Shown one piece after another: positions 1 through 8,110 of a stretch of DNA of 64,000 nt. A model generated the notes under the pieces. That model saw only the letters and a list, made by a program, of their open reading frames with translations. It was not told where the DNA came from and did no database searches. Position 1 is the first letter of the stretch. Each line of letters begins with the position of its first letter. The translations under genes and the position numbers were made by a program. This stretch comes from Kutzneria chonburiensis (lineage in GTDB: Bacteria; Actinomycetota; Actinomycetes; Mycobacteriales; Pseudonocardiaceae): contig NZ_CP097263.1 of assembly GCF_028622115.1 (NCBI RefSeq), forward strand, positions 744,001-808,000. The letters run 5' to 3'.

Positions 1-444
1 GTGCTGCCGAACCTGCGGGATCTGCGCGTCAACCAGGCCGGCCGGGTCCAAGCCACGGCGCTGCCCGGCCTGGAAGCGCTCCGGGTCGACGCCCGCGAGT
101 TCGACCTCGCGCCGCTGACCGGCCACCCGACGCTGTGGAGCCTGCGGCTGTACGGCCTCCAGCACCCGGTCGACGCCCGTGTCATCGCCACCATGACCGG
201 GCTGATCCGGCTCGACCTGGCCGGCGTCGAGGTGACGAACATCGAAGCCCTCCAGGAACTGCCGAACCTGAAGGTCGTGACGCTCAACGTCGAGCAGTGG
301 GACGGTGTCGAGCTGCCGAACCTCGCCGTCGCCGTGCTGAGCCGGGCCGACCTGGCCCAGCGCCTGGCCTGGCTGGACCGGTACGACCCGCTCGACCGAA
401 ACCGCGAGCTGCACGTGTTCGAGGCCCCTAACCTGGAGGCGTGA
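1..444 (+). CDS. Leucine-rich-repeat-like protein, C-terminal part
   Basis: The frame is open from the first base of the window, so the N-terminus is probably missing and the GTG at position 1 may be internal. The visible 147 residues contain spaced L-x-x-L-x-L segments such as LPNLRDLRV, LPGLEALRV, LIRLDLAGV and LPNLKVVTL, which is the pattern of leucine-rich repeats. Such repeats usually serve protein binding; no catalytic motif is visible. The stop overlaps the GTG start of the large regulator downstream (GTGA), so the two are probably translated together. The partner and function are unknown. Confidence 0.6.
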   Translation: MLPNLRDLRVNQAGRVQATALPGLEALRVDAREFDLAPLTGHPTLWSLRLYGLQHPVDARVIATMTGLIRLDLAGVEVTNIEALQELPNLKVVTLNVEQWDGVELPNLAVAVLSRADLAQRLAWLDRYDPLDRNRELHVFEAPNLEA

Positions 445-3400
445 GCACCGAGCTGACGCTGTTGTCGGGGGTGTGCTGCCGGGGGCGGGAGATCACCGGG
501 CCACGGCTGCGCGACCTGCTGGCGCTGCTGGCCGGCAGCCCGCGCGCCGGCTGCGGCGTGCCGGCGCTGGTCGACGGCCTGTGGCCGGACGCGCAGCCGG
601 ACAACCCGGCCAAGGCCGTACAGGTCCTGGTCGCCCGCCTCCGCGCGCAGCTCGGCGCGGACCTGATCGCCACCACCGCCACCGGCTACCGCCTGACCCT
701 GGCCGAGGAACAGATCGACGCCTCGTTCGTCCTGCTCCAGGCGGCGAAAGGCCGGTCGACGGACCCGGCAACGGCTCTCAAGGCCGCGGAGCAGGGCCTG
801 GCCTGCTGGGACGGCGAACCCGAGGTCACGGCCGGCGACCCGCTGTCCCGGCTCCGGGCCGAGCGCGCGTCGACTTACCGTGACCTGCAACGGATCCGCG
901 GCCTCGCGCTGTCCCAGCTGGGCCGGCACGAGGAAGCCATGACGGTCCTCGATCCGGACGGCGACGAGGAGACGCTCCGCGCGCTGCTGCGGTCGGAGGC
1001 GGCCACCGCCGGCCCGTCGGCGGCGCTGGCCCGTTACGACACGTACCGCCGCCGCATCCGCGACGACCTCGGTGCCGACCCCGGCCTGGAACTCCAAGCC
1101 CTGCACCGAGAACTGCTCCAGGCCCAGGCGCCGATCCGCCGGCACGGGGTCGCTCACGAGCCGAACGAGCTGCTCGGCCGTGACGACGATATTGCGGCCG
1201 TGCGGACTCTGCTGCGTACGTCCAGGGTCGTGTCCATCGTCGGTCCCGGCGGCCTCGGCAAGACCCGGCTGGCCCACGCCGTCAGCCGCGATGCCACGCA
1301 ACGACTGGTGCATTTCGTGTCGCTGGCCGCAACGAACTCCGACAGTGATGTCACGGCCGAGGTCGCGTCGAGCATCGGCGACGCCCGGCCCGCCCGCGTC
1401 GGCAACGAGGTCACCGGCATCGTCAGCGCGCTCGGCCCGGCCCTGCTGGTGCTGGACAACTGCGAGCACGTGGTCGACGGTGTGGCCGAGTTGGTGCGCG
1501 CGCTGGTGGCCATGAGCCGTGAGCTGCGGATCCTCACCACGAGCCGAGCACCGCTCGGCCTGTCCTCGGAAGCCGTACATCTGCTGCCCGAGCTGACCCT
1601 GGCTGACAGTGTCGAACTCTTCCGGCAACGCGCCCGCGCCGCACGACCGAACGTCGACCTGACTGACGCCACGGAAATCTGCCGGCAGTTGGACGGCCTG
1701 CCGCTGGCCGTCGAACTCGCCGCGGCGAAGGTCCGCGTGCTGTCTGTACGGGAGATCGCCGGCCGTCTCGACGACCGATTCTCCTTGCTGCGCGGCGGTT
1801 CCCGCGACGCGCCGGAGCGCCACCGCACCCTGGCCGCGGTCGTCGACTGGAGCTGGAACCTGCTCGACGGCAAGGGCCAGGACGCGCTCGCCGATCTGTC
1901 GATCTTCCCCAACGGCTTTACCGTCGACGCGGCCGGTCACCTCGTCGATCACGACCTTGCCGACCTGGTCGAGCAGTCGCTGCTCAAGGTCGTGGACACG
2001 CCGTGGGGCAGCCGGTTCCTGATGCTGGCGACCGTGCGCGAGTTCGCCGCCGCCCGCCGGTCCGACCCGGACCGTGCGATCACCGGTTTCCTCAAGTGGG
2101 CCACGGAATTCGGCCTCACGCACCACGAGCAGGTGTACGGCGAGCGGCCGACCGCGACCGTCGAGCTGATCCGCAGCGAGCAGGACAACCTGAGCCTGGC
2201 GCTGCGCCACGCCATCGACCGTGGCGACGCCCGCAGCATGGTCGGCGTCGGGATCGTGCTGGCCAGCCTGTGGGTGGTCGAGAACCGTTACGTGCGGCTG
2301 GTTCGGCTCCAGGAAGAGACGGCCTGGCTGCTGTCACACTACGAGCCGGACGAAGAGACGCTGGACGCCACCCGCACGCTGGCCACGATCGGCGTCTCGA
2401 CCACGTTCGCCGTGCAGGGACCGAAAGCCGTGCGGGCCATGGCCGTGCTGCGCCGGCTGCCGCTGGCCCCGCCGACCACGATGTACCGGGCCATCGCGAC
2501 GCTGGTCGTCACGCCGGGGGAGCAGTGGCCGGCGATGTGCGAGGCGGAGGAGCCGGTGCTGGCCGCGATGGCCAACGTCGTCATGAGCTATCTGTACGAG
2601 ATCGAGTGCGACGTGGACCGGGCCGTGCTGGCCGGGCGGCGGGCCCTCGAGGTGCTCGACCGGGGGCCCCGGACCTGGCTGCGGATCATGGTCCACGCCC
2701 GCTACTCCGAGCTGTGCCTCCAGGTCGGCCGGCCCGAGGAGGCGCTGGCCCAGGCGCACGCCATCCTGGCGCTGATCGGCGACCAGGGGGACTGGCCGAC
2801 CGAGGCCGGCATCCGCTGGGGCGCGGCGATCGCGTGCCTGCAACTCGGCGATCCCGACGAGGCCGAGCGCTGGCTCGACGAGATCCTGCCGGACTACGGC
2901 GAGCAGAACGTGCTCGCGCCCGATCTGGGCCTGCGGGCGTCGATCAAGTTGTCCCGCGGCGACATCGACGGCGGCCTCGCGCTGTGGCGGGAGTCGCTGG
3001 CTCGGCTGCGCGACGAGGAGCTGGTGCGGCAGGACCTGCCCGGTTTCGACACCTGGGCGATGGAGAACGAGGCCGCCGCGGTCATCGCGCACGCCCTGCA
3101 CGGGCGGCTCGACCTGGTGGCAGCCGTCACCCGCGGGCAGCACGAGCGGCTGGTGGCGAGGCTCGTGACCCTGCCTACCACCTCGTCGCTGTCCGTCGGC
3201 GGCTATCCGGTGCTCGGCGCGCTGCTGCTGGCCGTCGCCGCGACCGACGTCGCGCACGCGCCGACACGGTCGGCCCAGCTGGTCGCCATCGCCGAGAAAT
3301 GGCGCTACACCAAGACGTTCGTCGGCATCGACCGGATGCGGCAGGTGGCCACCGACGCCGATCGGGCCGGCTACGAGCAGGCCGTCGCCGACTATGCCGG

Positions 3401-3452
3401 GCTGGCCAACGACGAGCTGCGCCGGGTCGCCCTCGACCTGCTTTCCGGTTAG
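441..3452 (+). CDS. AfsR/BTAD-type transcriptional regulator with NB-ARC ATPase domain
   Basis: This 1003-residue protein has the order of a large SARP/AfsR-like regulator. An OmpR-type winged helix occupies roughly residues 1-90 and a bacterial transcriptional activator domain residues 95-235. A STAND-type ATPase follows, with a P-loop (VGPGGLGKT, about residues 267-275) and a Walker B strand (LLVLDNCEHV, about 335). The remaining C-terminal third is helical and TPR-like. Family members switch on secondary-metabolism or local catabolic genes in response to nucleotide and partner binding. The GTG start overlaps the stop of the LRR-like gene, and the stop lies directly against the thioesterase gene, so these genes form one transcription unit. 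The target genes cannot be told from the sequence. Confidence 0.9.
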   Translation: MSTELTLLSGVCCRGREITGPRLRDLLALLAGSPRAGCGVPALVDGLWPDAQPDNPAKAVQVLVARLRAQLGADLIATTATGYRLTLAEEQIDASFVLLQAAKGRSTDPATALKAAEQGLACWDGEPEVTAGDPLSRLRAERASTYRDLQRIRGLALSQLGRHEEAMTVLDPDGDEETLRALLRSEAATAGPSAALARYDTYRRRIRDDLGADPGLELQALHRELLQAQAPIRRHGVAHEPNELLGRDDDIAAVRTLLRTSRVVSIVGPGGLGKTRLAHAVSRDATQRLVHFVSLAATNSDSDVTAEVASSIGDARPARVGNEVTGIVSALGPALLVLDNCEHVVDGVAELVRALVAMSRELRILTTSRAPLGLSSEAVHLLPELTLADSVELFRQRARAARPNVDLTDATEICRQLDGLPLAVELAAAKVRVLSVREIAGRLDDRFSLLRGGSRDAPERHRTLAAVVDWSWNLLDGKGQDALADLSIFPNGFTVDAAGHLVDHDLADLVEQSLLKVVDTPWGSRFLMLATVREFAAARRSDPDRAITGFLKWATEFGLTHHEQVYGERPTATVELIRSEQDNLSLALRHAIDRGDARSMVGVGIVLASLWVVENRYVRLVRLQEETAWLLSHYEPDEETLDATRTLATIGVSTTFAVQGPKAVRAMAVLRRLPLAPPTTMYRAIATLVVTPGEQWPAMCEAEEPVLAAMANVVMSYLYEIECDVDRAVLAGRRALEVLDRGPRTWLRIMVHARYSELCLQVGRPEEALAQAHAILALIGDQGDWPTEAGIRWGAAIACLQLGDPDEAERWLDEILPDYGEQNVLAPDLGLRASIKLSRGDIDGGLALWRESLARLRDEELVRQDLPGFDTWAMENEAAAVIAHALHGRLDLVAAVTRGQHERLVARLVTLPTTSSLSVGGYPVLGALLLAVAATDVAHAPTRSAQLVAIAEKWRYTKTFVGIDRMRQVATDADRAGYEQAVADYAGLANDELRRVALDLLSG

Positions 3453-3875
3453 ATGGGGTGCATGACCGAGTACGGGTACTGGCAGGACGTGCCGACCAGG
3501 TGGAAGGACAACGACCACTACGGGCACGTGAACAACGCGGTGCACTACTCGGTGATGGACACCGTGATCAACACCTGGCTGATCGAGCGTGCCGGCCTCG
3601 AGCTGGACGGCGGCGGCCCGATCGGCCTCTGCGTCGAGTCGCACTGCGTGTACAAGGCTTCGGTGTCGTTTCCCGAGGTCATCGCGGTCGGGCTGCGGGT
3701 CGGGCACCTCGGGACCAGCAGCGTCCGCTACGAGACGGGCCTGTTCCGCAGCGACCGCAGCACGCTGATCGCCGAGGGCACCTTCACGCACGTGTTCGTG
3801 GACCGCGACACCCGCCGGCCGGTGCCGATCGCCGGGCCGATGCGGGACGAGCTGGAGAAGTTGGTGAACGCATGA
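3453..3875 (+). CDS. Acyl-CoA thioesterase, hotdog fold (4HBT/YbgC-like)
   Basis: This is a 140-residue single-hotdog protein. The segment KDNDHYGHVNN near residues 19-29 is the catalytic motif of 4-hydroxybenzoyl-CoA/YbgC-type thioesterases, with the Asp expected to act in thioester hydrolysis. The product should hydrolyse a short or aromatic acyl-CoA in the cytoplasm. The ATG at 3453 follows the upstream stop with no gap; an internal ATG at 3462 is an equally possible start. The stop overlaps the ATG of the following alcohol dehydrogenase (ATGA), so the two are probably co-translated. The substrate is not known. Confidence 0.85.
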   Translation: MGCMTEYGYWQDVPTRWKDNDHYGHVNNAVHYSVMDTVINTWLIERAGLELDGGGPIGLCVESHCVYKASVSFPEVIAVGLRVGHLGTSSVRYETGLFRSDRSTLIAEGTFTHVFVDRDTRRPVPIAGPMRDELEKLVNA

Positions 3876-4990
3876 AGGTGAACGCGGCAGTCCTGGTGGC
3901 CTCCGGCGTGGACCGGCCGTACGCCGACTCGCGGCCGTTGCAGGTCCAGGAGCTGGAGCTGGACCCGCCGGGGCGCGGCGAGATCCTGGTGCGGATCGGG
4001 GCGGCCGGCCTGTGCCACTCCGACCTGTCGGTGATCAACGGCTCCCGGCCGCGGCCGCTGCCGATGGTGTTGGGGCACGAGGCAGCCGGCGAGGTCGTCG
4101 AGGTCGGACCGGACGCCGAGTTCGCGGTCGGGGACCACGTGGTGCTGGCCTTCGTGCCGGCCTGCGGGTCGTGCCGGATGTGCCTGGCCGGGCGGCCGGC
4201 GCTGTGCGAGCCGGGGGCTGTGGCCAACCGTGCCGGCACGTTGCTGTCCGGCGAAAAGCGTTGGCGGGGCGGGGAAAACCACCACCTTGGCGTGTCGGCG
4301 TTCGCGGAGTACGCCGTGGTGTCGAGCAAGTCCGCGGTGAAGGTGGATCCAACGTTGCCGCTGGAGCTGGCAGCGCTGTTCGGCTGCGCCGTGCTCACCG
4401 GGGCCGGCGCGGCGTTCCACAGCGCCGAGATCAAGCCGGGGGAGACGGTCGCGATCTTCGGCCTCGGCGGCGTCGGCATGGCGGCGTTGCTGGCCGCTCG
4501 GGCGGCCGGCGCGAGCCAGATCGTCGCGGTCGACATCGTTGACACGAAACTCGCTTTGGCGGCACGGTTGGCCACGAAACACGTGGTTCGTGGCGGCCCG
4601 GACGCGGTCGACGAGGTCCGCGAGCTCACGCACGGCGGCGCGGACAAGGTCATCGACACCACCGGCAGCGAGCACGTGCTGGCCCAGGCGTATCACGCGA
4701 CCCGGATCGGCGGCACGACCGTGACGGTCGGCCTGCCCCATCCCGACCGGCAGCTGGTGCTGCCGGCGCTGAGCCTGGTCGCCGAGGAACGCACACTGCG
4801 CGGCAGTTACCTCGGTTCCAGCGTGCCGCGCCGGGACATCCCGCGGTTCATCCAGCTCTACCAGGCCGGTCTGCTGCCGGTGGCCGAGCTGGTGTCCGGA
4901 CGGTTGCGGCTGGACCAGGTCAACGAGGGCTTCGACCAGCTGGCCGGCGGTGAGGCCGTACGGCAGGTCATCGTGCCGACAGCGTCCTGA
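3872..4990 (+). CDS. Zinc-dependent alcohol dehydrogenase (MDR, class III-like)
   Basis: This 372-residue medium-chain dehydrogenase has the catalytic zinc site (GLCHSDL, then GHEAAGEV) and the structural-zinc cysteines (CGSCRMCLAGRPALC). The Rossmann motif GLGGVGMAA binds NAD(P). It should oxidise an alcohol or reduce an aldehyde in the cytoplasm. The ATG at 3872 overlaps the thioesterase stop. Upstream sequence in the same frame is only a shadow of the regulator gene. Its last 23 bases overlap the end of the convergent TetR gene. Co-transcription with a thioesterase suggests acyl-CoA/alcohol side-chain metabolism, but the substrate is unknown. Confidence 0.9.
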   Translation: MKVNAAVLVASGVDRPYADSRPLQVQELELDPPGRGEILVRIGAAGLCHSDLSVINGSRPRPLPMVLGHEAAGEVVEVGPDAEFAVGDHVVLAFVPACGSCRMCLAGRPALCEPGAVANRAGTLLSGEKRWRGGENHHLGVSAFAEYAVVSSKSAVKVDPTLPLELAALFGCAVLTGAGAAFHSAEIKPGETVAIFGLGGVGMAALLAARAAGASQIVAVDIVDTKLALAARLATKHVVRGGPDAVDEVRELTHGGADKVIDTTGSEHVLAQAYHATRIGGTTVTVGLPHPDRQLVLPALSLVAEERTLRGSYLGSSVPRRDIPRFIQLYQAGLLPVAELVSGRLRLDQVNEGFDQLAGGEAVRQVIVPTAS

Positions 4991-5513
4991 CCGCGGCCAC
5001 CGTCGCCTCGATCAGCTCCTCCTGCGGGAGATCGGCGCCGAGCACCATGCGGCGCAGCTGCGGCATGGCCTTGCCCCAGTTGACCAGGCCCAACGTGAAG
5101 AAGTAGACCATCGCGGCGTTCGGCACGCCGTCTTCGATCTCCGTGACCCGCTTCTGGTACTCGGCCGTGCGCACGTCCTCGGCCGGCACCTCACGGCCGC
5201 CCATTTCCAGCGCCTCCCACATCAGCAGGCGCAGCGCCTCGGGGTTGGCGGCGTGGTAGTCGAACAGCTTGCGGGCGTAGTCGGCCAGGTCGGGCTCCAC
5301 CGGCACAGCGTCGGCGCAGCGGGACAGCATGCGCTCCAGGACGGCCGCGAACAGCGCCTTCTTGTCGCCGAAGTAGTCGTAGATGGCCCGCTTGTTGGCC
5401 TCGGCCGCCTCGGCGATCCGGTCGACCCGGGCCCCCGCGACGCCGTGGGCGGCGAACTCGGTGGTCGCGGCGGCCAGGATCCGCTCTTTCGTCGCTTTCG
5501 AGTCGTATCCCAC
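4968..5513 (-). CDS. TetR-family repressor
   Basis: The first 50 residues of this 181-residue protein form a TetR helix-turn-helix (TKERILAAATTEFAAHG, then NKRAIYDYFGDKKALFAAVL). The C-terminal part is a ligand-binding helical domain related to TetR_C_17. It is divergent from the MFS exporter at 5585, and two palindromes lie between them. The simple reading is that this protein represses both itself and the exporter until a toxic ligand binds. The gene ends inside the 3' end of the convergent alcohol dehydrogenase (23-bp overlap). The inducer is unknown. Confidence 0.9.
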   Translation of the reverse strand: MGYDSKATKERILAAATTEFAAHGVAGARVDRIAEAAEANKRAIYDYFGDKKALFAAVLERMLSRCADAVPVEPDLADYARKLFDYHAANPEALRLLMWEALEMGGREVPAEDVRTAEYQKRVTEIEDGVPNAAMVYFFTLGLVNWGKAMPQLRRMVLGADLPQEELIEATVAAVRTLSAR

Positions 5514-5524
5514 GGGTCCAGGTT

Positions 5525-5540
5525 AACGAACCGGTTCGTT
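5525..5540. promoter_or_regulatory. TetR operator candidate 1
   Basis: AACGAACC/GGTTCGTT is a perfect 16-bp palindrome between the divergent TetR and MFS genes, 12 bases before the tetR start. Its half site GGTTCG recurs in the second palindrome 11 bases away, as expected for a TetR dimer operator. Confidence 0.75.
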
Positions 5541-5551
5541 CTCGGGTTACG

Positions 5552-5571
5552 ATCGAACTAGTTGGTTCGAT
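5552..5571. promoter_or_regulatory. TetR operator candidate 2
   Basis: ATCGAAC-tagttg-GTTCGAT is a perfect 7-bp inverted repeat with a 6-base spacer, ending 13 bases before the GTG of the MFS gene. It shares the GTTCG half site with operator 1. Binding here would block ribosome or polymerase access to the exporter gene. Confidence 0.65.
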
Positions 5572-5584
5572 TGGAAGGGGAGCC

Positions 5585-6799
5585 GTGCCGAACCGCTGGA
5601 CCATCCCGCTGCTCACGCTGGCCTGTGCCGTGTGCGTGGCCACGATCTACTTCCCGCAGGCCATCAGCCCGCTCATCGCGGCCGACCTGCGGGTCACGCC
5701 CAGCGCCGCCGCGCAGACCGCGACCGGCGCCCAACTCGGCTACGCCGTCGGCATCTTCCTGCTGGTCCCGCTGGGGGACCGGGTCAGGGCCCGGCCGCTG
5801 ATCGTCGTGCTGATGGTGCTCACCGCGGCCGCCATGCTCGCCGCCGGACTGGCCACGTCGCTGCCGATGCTGCTCATCGCCGGCACGCTGGCCGGTGCGT
5901 TCACCGTGGTGCCGCAGGTGATCATCCCGATGGTCGCCGGCCTGGTGCCGGACAACCGGCGCGGCTCCGTCGTCGGCATGCTGCTCGGCGGCGTGCTGGC
6001 CGGCATCCTGCTGGCCCGCACCTTCGGTGGCACGGTCGGCGAGTGGCTCGGCTGGCGCGCCCCGTACATCGTGGCCGCGGCTGTGATCTTGCTGCTGGCC
6101 GCCGTGCTGGCCATGGCGGTCCCGCACACCGAGCCGTCCGCGCGCCACAACTACCCGTCACTGCTGGCCGAGGCGCTGCGCCTGCTGCGCACCCAGCCCG
6201 AGCTGCGCCGATCCGCCCTGTACCAGGTGCTGTTGTTCGGCTCGTTCAGCGCCGCGTGGACGTGCCTGGCCCTGCTGATCAGCGGCCCCCGCTACGGCCT
6301 CGGTGCCCAGACCGTCGGCCTGATCGGCCTCGCCGGCGCGGTCAGCGTCTTCGTCACGCCCATCGCCGGCCGCTGGATCGACCGCCGCGGCCCCGAGCCG
6401 GTCAGCATGATCGCCATCCTCGGCGTCGTCGCCTCGGCTGGCGTGCTGGCGTTCGGCCTGCTCGGCGGAGTGGTTGGGCTGGTCGTGTTGATCGCCGGCC
6501 TGGTGTTGCTGGACGTTGCCGTGCAGTGCAACCAGGTCGCCAACCAGTCGCGCATCTTCGCCCTGCTGCCCGAGGCCCGCAGCCGCTTGAACACCGCCTA
6601 CATGACGTGCACGTTCCTCGGCGGCACCCTCGGCTCATGGCTGGGCGTGCAGGCCTACGACCTCTTCGGCTGGGGCGCGGTCGCCGCCTTGATCGCGTTG
6701 GCCGCCATCGCCGCGCTCAGCCGGCACCTGGCCCATCGCTCCCGGCCAGGAACTCCTGCGCCAGCCGTTTCGGCGCCTTCAGCAGCCACGCCTCGGTGA
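5585..6799 (+). CDS. MFS transporter (drug efflux type)
   Basis: This 404-residue protein has about 12 hydrophobic segments. The loop after helix 2 reads LGDRVRARPL, a variant of the MFS motif A. It fits the Bcr/AraJ-like efflux group of small-molecule/proton antiporters in the cytoplasmic membrane. The GTG start is preceded by GAAGGGG as ribosome-binding site. It is divergently transcribed from the TetR gene across two palindromic operators, the usual arrangement of an inducible efflux pump. The last 83 bases overlap the end of the convergent YjbR-like gene. Confidence 0.88.
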   Translation: MPNRWTIPLLTLACAVCVATIYFPQAISPLIAADLRVTPSAAAQTATGAQLGYAVGIFLLVPLGDRVRARPLIVVLMVLTAAAMLAAGLATSLPMLLIAGTLAGAFTVVPQVIIPMVAGLVPDNRRGSVVGMLLGGVLAGILLARTFGGTVGEWLGWRAPYIVAAAVILLLAAVLAMAVPHTEPSARHNYPSLLAEALRLLRTQPELRRSALYQVLLFGSFSAAWTCLALLISGPRYGLGAQTVGLIGLAGAVSVFVTPIAGRWIDRRGPEPVSMIAILGVVASAGVLAFGLLGGVVGLVVLIAGLVLLDVAVQCNQVANQSRIFALLPEARSRLNTAYMTCTFLGGTLGSWLGVQAYDLFGWGAVAALIALAAIAALSRHLAHRSRPGTPAPAVSAPSAATPR

Positions 6800-7106
6800 C
6801 CACCTCGTCCAGTTCGTCGACGCCGATCCGGTCCAGCCGGACCAGCACCGCCGGATAGCCGTCGAAGTGCGGGATGGTGAAGAAGACCGCCGGGTCGTCG
6901 GCGATCATGGCCTGCTTGACGCCCTCGTCGGCGACCCGGACGCCCAGGATCGGGCCGTCCTCGGCGCGGCCGTCGGACTTGCGCAGCGGGCGGTCCCAGA
7001 CGAAGCTCTTGCCCTTCACCTGCCAGGCCGGCGTGCCCCAGGACAGCTTCTCGCCGGTCTCCGGCAGCGCCAGCGCGATCCGGCGCACGTCCTCCCAGGT
7101 CGCCAT
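6717..7106 (-). CDS. MmcQ/YjbR-like protein
   Basis: The protein has about 129 residues and the YjbR/MmcQ signature: ALPETGEKLSWGTPAW near the N-terminus, a central FVWDRPL segment, and a C-terminal LLKAPKRLAQEFL helix. The family has a CyaY-like fold and is often called DNA-binding, but its role is not established. I chose the ATG at 7106 because an AGAGGGG stretch lies just upstream; a GTG at 7115 would add three residues. It overlaps the MFS gene tail to tail by 83 bp, one of the longer antisense overlaps in this window. Confidence 0.82.
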   Translation of the reverse strand: MATWEDVRRIALALPETGEKLSWGTPAWQVKGKSFVWDRPLRKSDGRAEDGPILGVRVADEGVKQAMIADDPAVFFTIPHFDGYPAVLVRLDRIGVDELDEVVTEAWLLKAPKRLAQEFLAGSDGPGAG

Positions 7107-7125
7107 CCCACCCACCCCTCTTTTT

Positions 7126-7174
7126 CACATGCGCTTCCCATGTGGCACCAGAGCGCAAGTGGGAAGCGCATGTG
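7126..7174. repeat. 49-bp dispersed palindromic element, copy 1 (type A)
   Basis: This is a 49-base hairpin with perfect 15-bp arms (CACATGCGCTTCCCA and its complement) around a 19-base loop. It lies between the YjbR gene and the 3' end of the GNAT gene. A near-identical copy with two substitutions is at 62594-62642, and two diverged copies of identical length are at 8052 and 43073. All four share the CACATGCG/CGCATGTG ends and internal ACTTGC and CACAT blocks when oriented alike. The position suits a terminator or REP-like element. Confidence 0.85.
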
Positions 7175-7179
7175 GCGTT

Positions 7180-7725
7180 CTAGCGGTAGCGCTCGTAGAG
7201 GCTAGTGGGGAAGTGGGTGTTGTCGGGGTCGCCGACGTGCAGGAACCCGGCTTTCTCGTAGTAGCGCCGCAGTCCGGGGTTGTCCTTGGCGGCGGCCAGC
7301 CGCACGTACCGCCAGCCCTTCGCCGACGCCGCCGCCTGCACCCAGTCCAGGATCCGGTACCCCAGCCCGCGGCCGCCGGCCTCACGGGCCACCGCCAGCT
7401 GGGAGATGTAGTACGCCGGCACCGCGTTGTCGCCCCACAGGTCCGGCTCGCTGGCCGTGACCACCACCGTCGCCACCGCCGGCTTGCCCACCAGCAGCGC
7501 CTCGCCCGCGGCGATCTGCTCCCGCACCGACTCCAGCGGGAACCGCTCCGGCCACTGCTCTATGCCACGCCCGCGCAGCCACGACGAGGCCCCCGCGAGC
7601 AGGTCGAGCACCGTGTCCTCGTCGCCGGGTAACGCCGTGCGGATCGGGGCGTGGTTGAACAGCAGGATCGCCACGGGGATGAGGCTACTTGGCCGTCCAG
7701 AACTGGCGAGGGGCGTAGCCGTCAC
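7180..7725 (-). CDS. GNAT-family N-acetyltransferase
   Basis: The protein has up to 181 residues with an acetyl-CoA-binding loop in GNAT motif A (REAGGRGLGYRILDW) and a C-terminal segment NPGLRRYYEKAGFLHVG, which is typical of the fold. The acceptor is unknown. The first ATG at 7725 overlaps the end of the upstream flavoprotein-like gene; a later start near the sequence ILLFNHAPIRTA is possible because the GNAT domain begins there. A 49-bp palindrome immediately follows the stop codon. Confidence 0.85.
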   Translation of the reverse strand: MTATPLASSGRPSSLIPVAILLFNHAPIRTALPGDEDTVLDLLAGASSWLRGRGIEQWPERFPLESVREQIAAGEALLVGKPAVATVVVTASEPDLWGDNAVPAYYISQLAVAREAGGRGLGYRILDWVQAAASAKGWRYVRLAAAKDNPGLRRYYEKAGFLHVGDPDNTHFPTSLYERYR

Positions 7726-7972
7726 GGCGTAGCCAGTGCTCCGTGTAGACGATCCGCTCGGCCGCCACGACGACCAGGGGCCCGCCCGGCGGCTCGTCCA
7801 ACGACCGCGACCGCTCCACGTGGTCGGACTGCCAACGAAAGGCCGACCAGTAGTGCCGGAAGTCGGCGTGATCGTCGTCCAGCACCCGCGCCCGGCCGAA
7901 CACCTGCGCGCCCCGGCTGCCGAGCCTGCGCGTCGGGGCCGGCCCGGCCAGCCAGGGATTGGTCACCGCCAT
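7685..7972 (-). CDS. Possible pyridoxamine-5'-phosphate-oxidase-like flavoprotein, short or truncated
   Basis: A 95-residue frame starts at the ATG at 7972. Its middle (RRLGSRGAQVFGRARVLDD) and end (AERIVYTEHWLRRDGYAPRQFW) resemble the C-terminal half of actinobacterial pyridoxamine-phosphate-oxidase-like proteins. If so, the N-terminal FMN-binding half is missing. The frame stays open up to 8020, but that extension lies inside a strong hairpin and is unlikely to be coding. It overlaps the GNAT gene on the same strand. Family assignment is from recall of sequence pattern only, and function is doubtful. Confidence 0.45.
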   Translation of the reverse strand: MAVTNPWLAGPAPTRRLGSRGAQVFGRARVLDDDHADFRHYWSAFRWQSDHVERSRSLDEPPGGPLVVVAAERIVYTEHWLRRDGYAPRQFWTAK

Positions 7973-7986
7973 GATCAATACAATCA

Positions 7987-8026
7987 CGGCCGGTGCGTGC
8001 GACGCGCGGAACGCACGCACCGGCCG
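7987..8026. terminator. Strong hairpin downstream of the NlpC/P60 gene
   Basis: CGGCCGGTGCGTGCG pairs perfectly with its complement at 8012-8026 across a 10-base loop. No U-run follows, which is normal for actinobacterial intrinsic terminators. It lies 85 bases past the stop of the cell-wall hydrolase on the minus strand. Confidence 0.7.
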
Positions 8027-8049
8027 GGCTTGAGGGCCGCCGACTTTGT

Positions 8050-8102
8050 GTCACATGCGCGTCATACTTGCCTCCCAGAGGCACATCCGGACCGCATGTG
8101 AC
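8050..8102. repeat. 49-bp dispersed palindromic element, copy 2 (type B)
   Basis: The 49-base core at 8052-8100 begins CACATGCG and ends CGCATGTG. The outer arms extend to GTCACATGCG/CGCATGTGAC, and an inner hairpin TGCCTC-cca-GAGGCA forms a cruciform-like layout. A copy in opposite orientation is at 43073-43121, differing only at a few loop bases. It sits 8 bases beyond the NlpC/P60 stop codon and may assist termination. Confidence 0.85.
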
Positions 8103-8110
8103 AGAAAAGG

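Noticed and set aside
2334-3791. A 485-residue open frame on the minus strand
   Set aside because: High GC keeps antisense frames open; the translation lacks folds and is antisense to two clearly real genes.
2003-3871. A long open frame ahead of the alcohol dehydrogenase that could give a 995-residue protein
   Set aside because: It is a frame shadow of the regulator and thioesterase genes; the translated sequence is low-complexity Arg/Ala/Gly, and the ATGA overlap at 3872 marks the true start.
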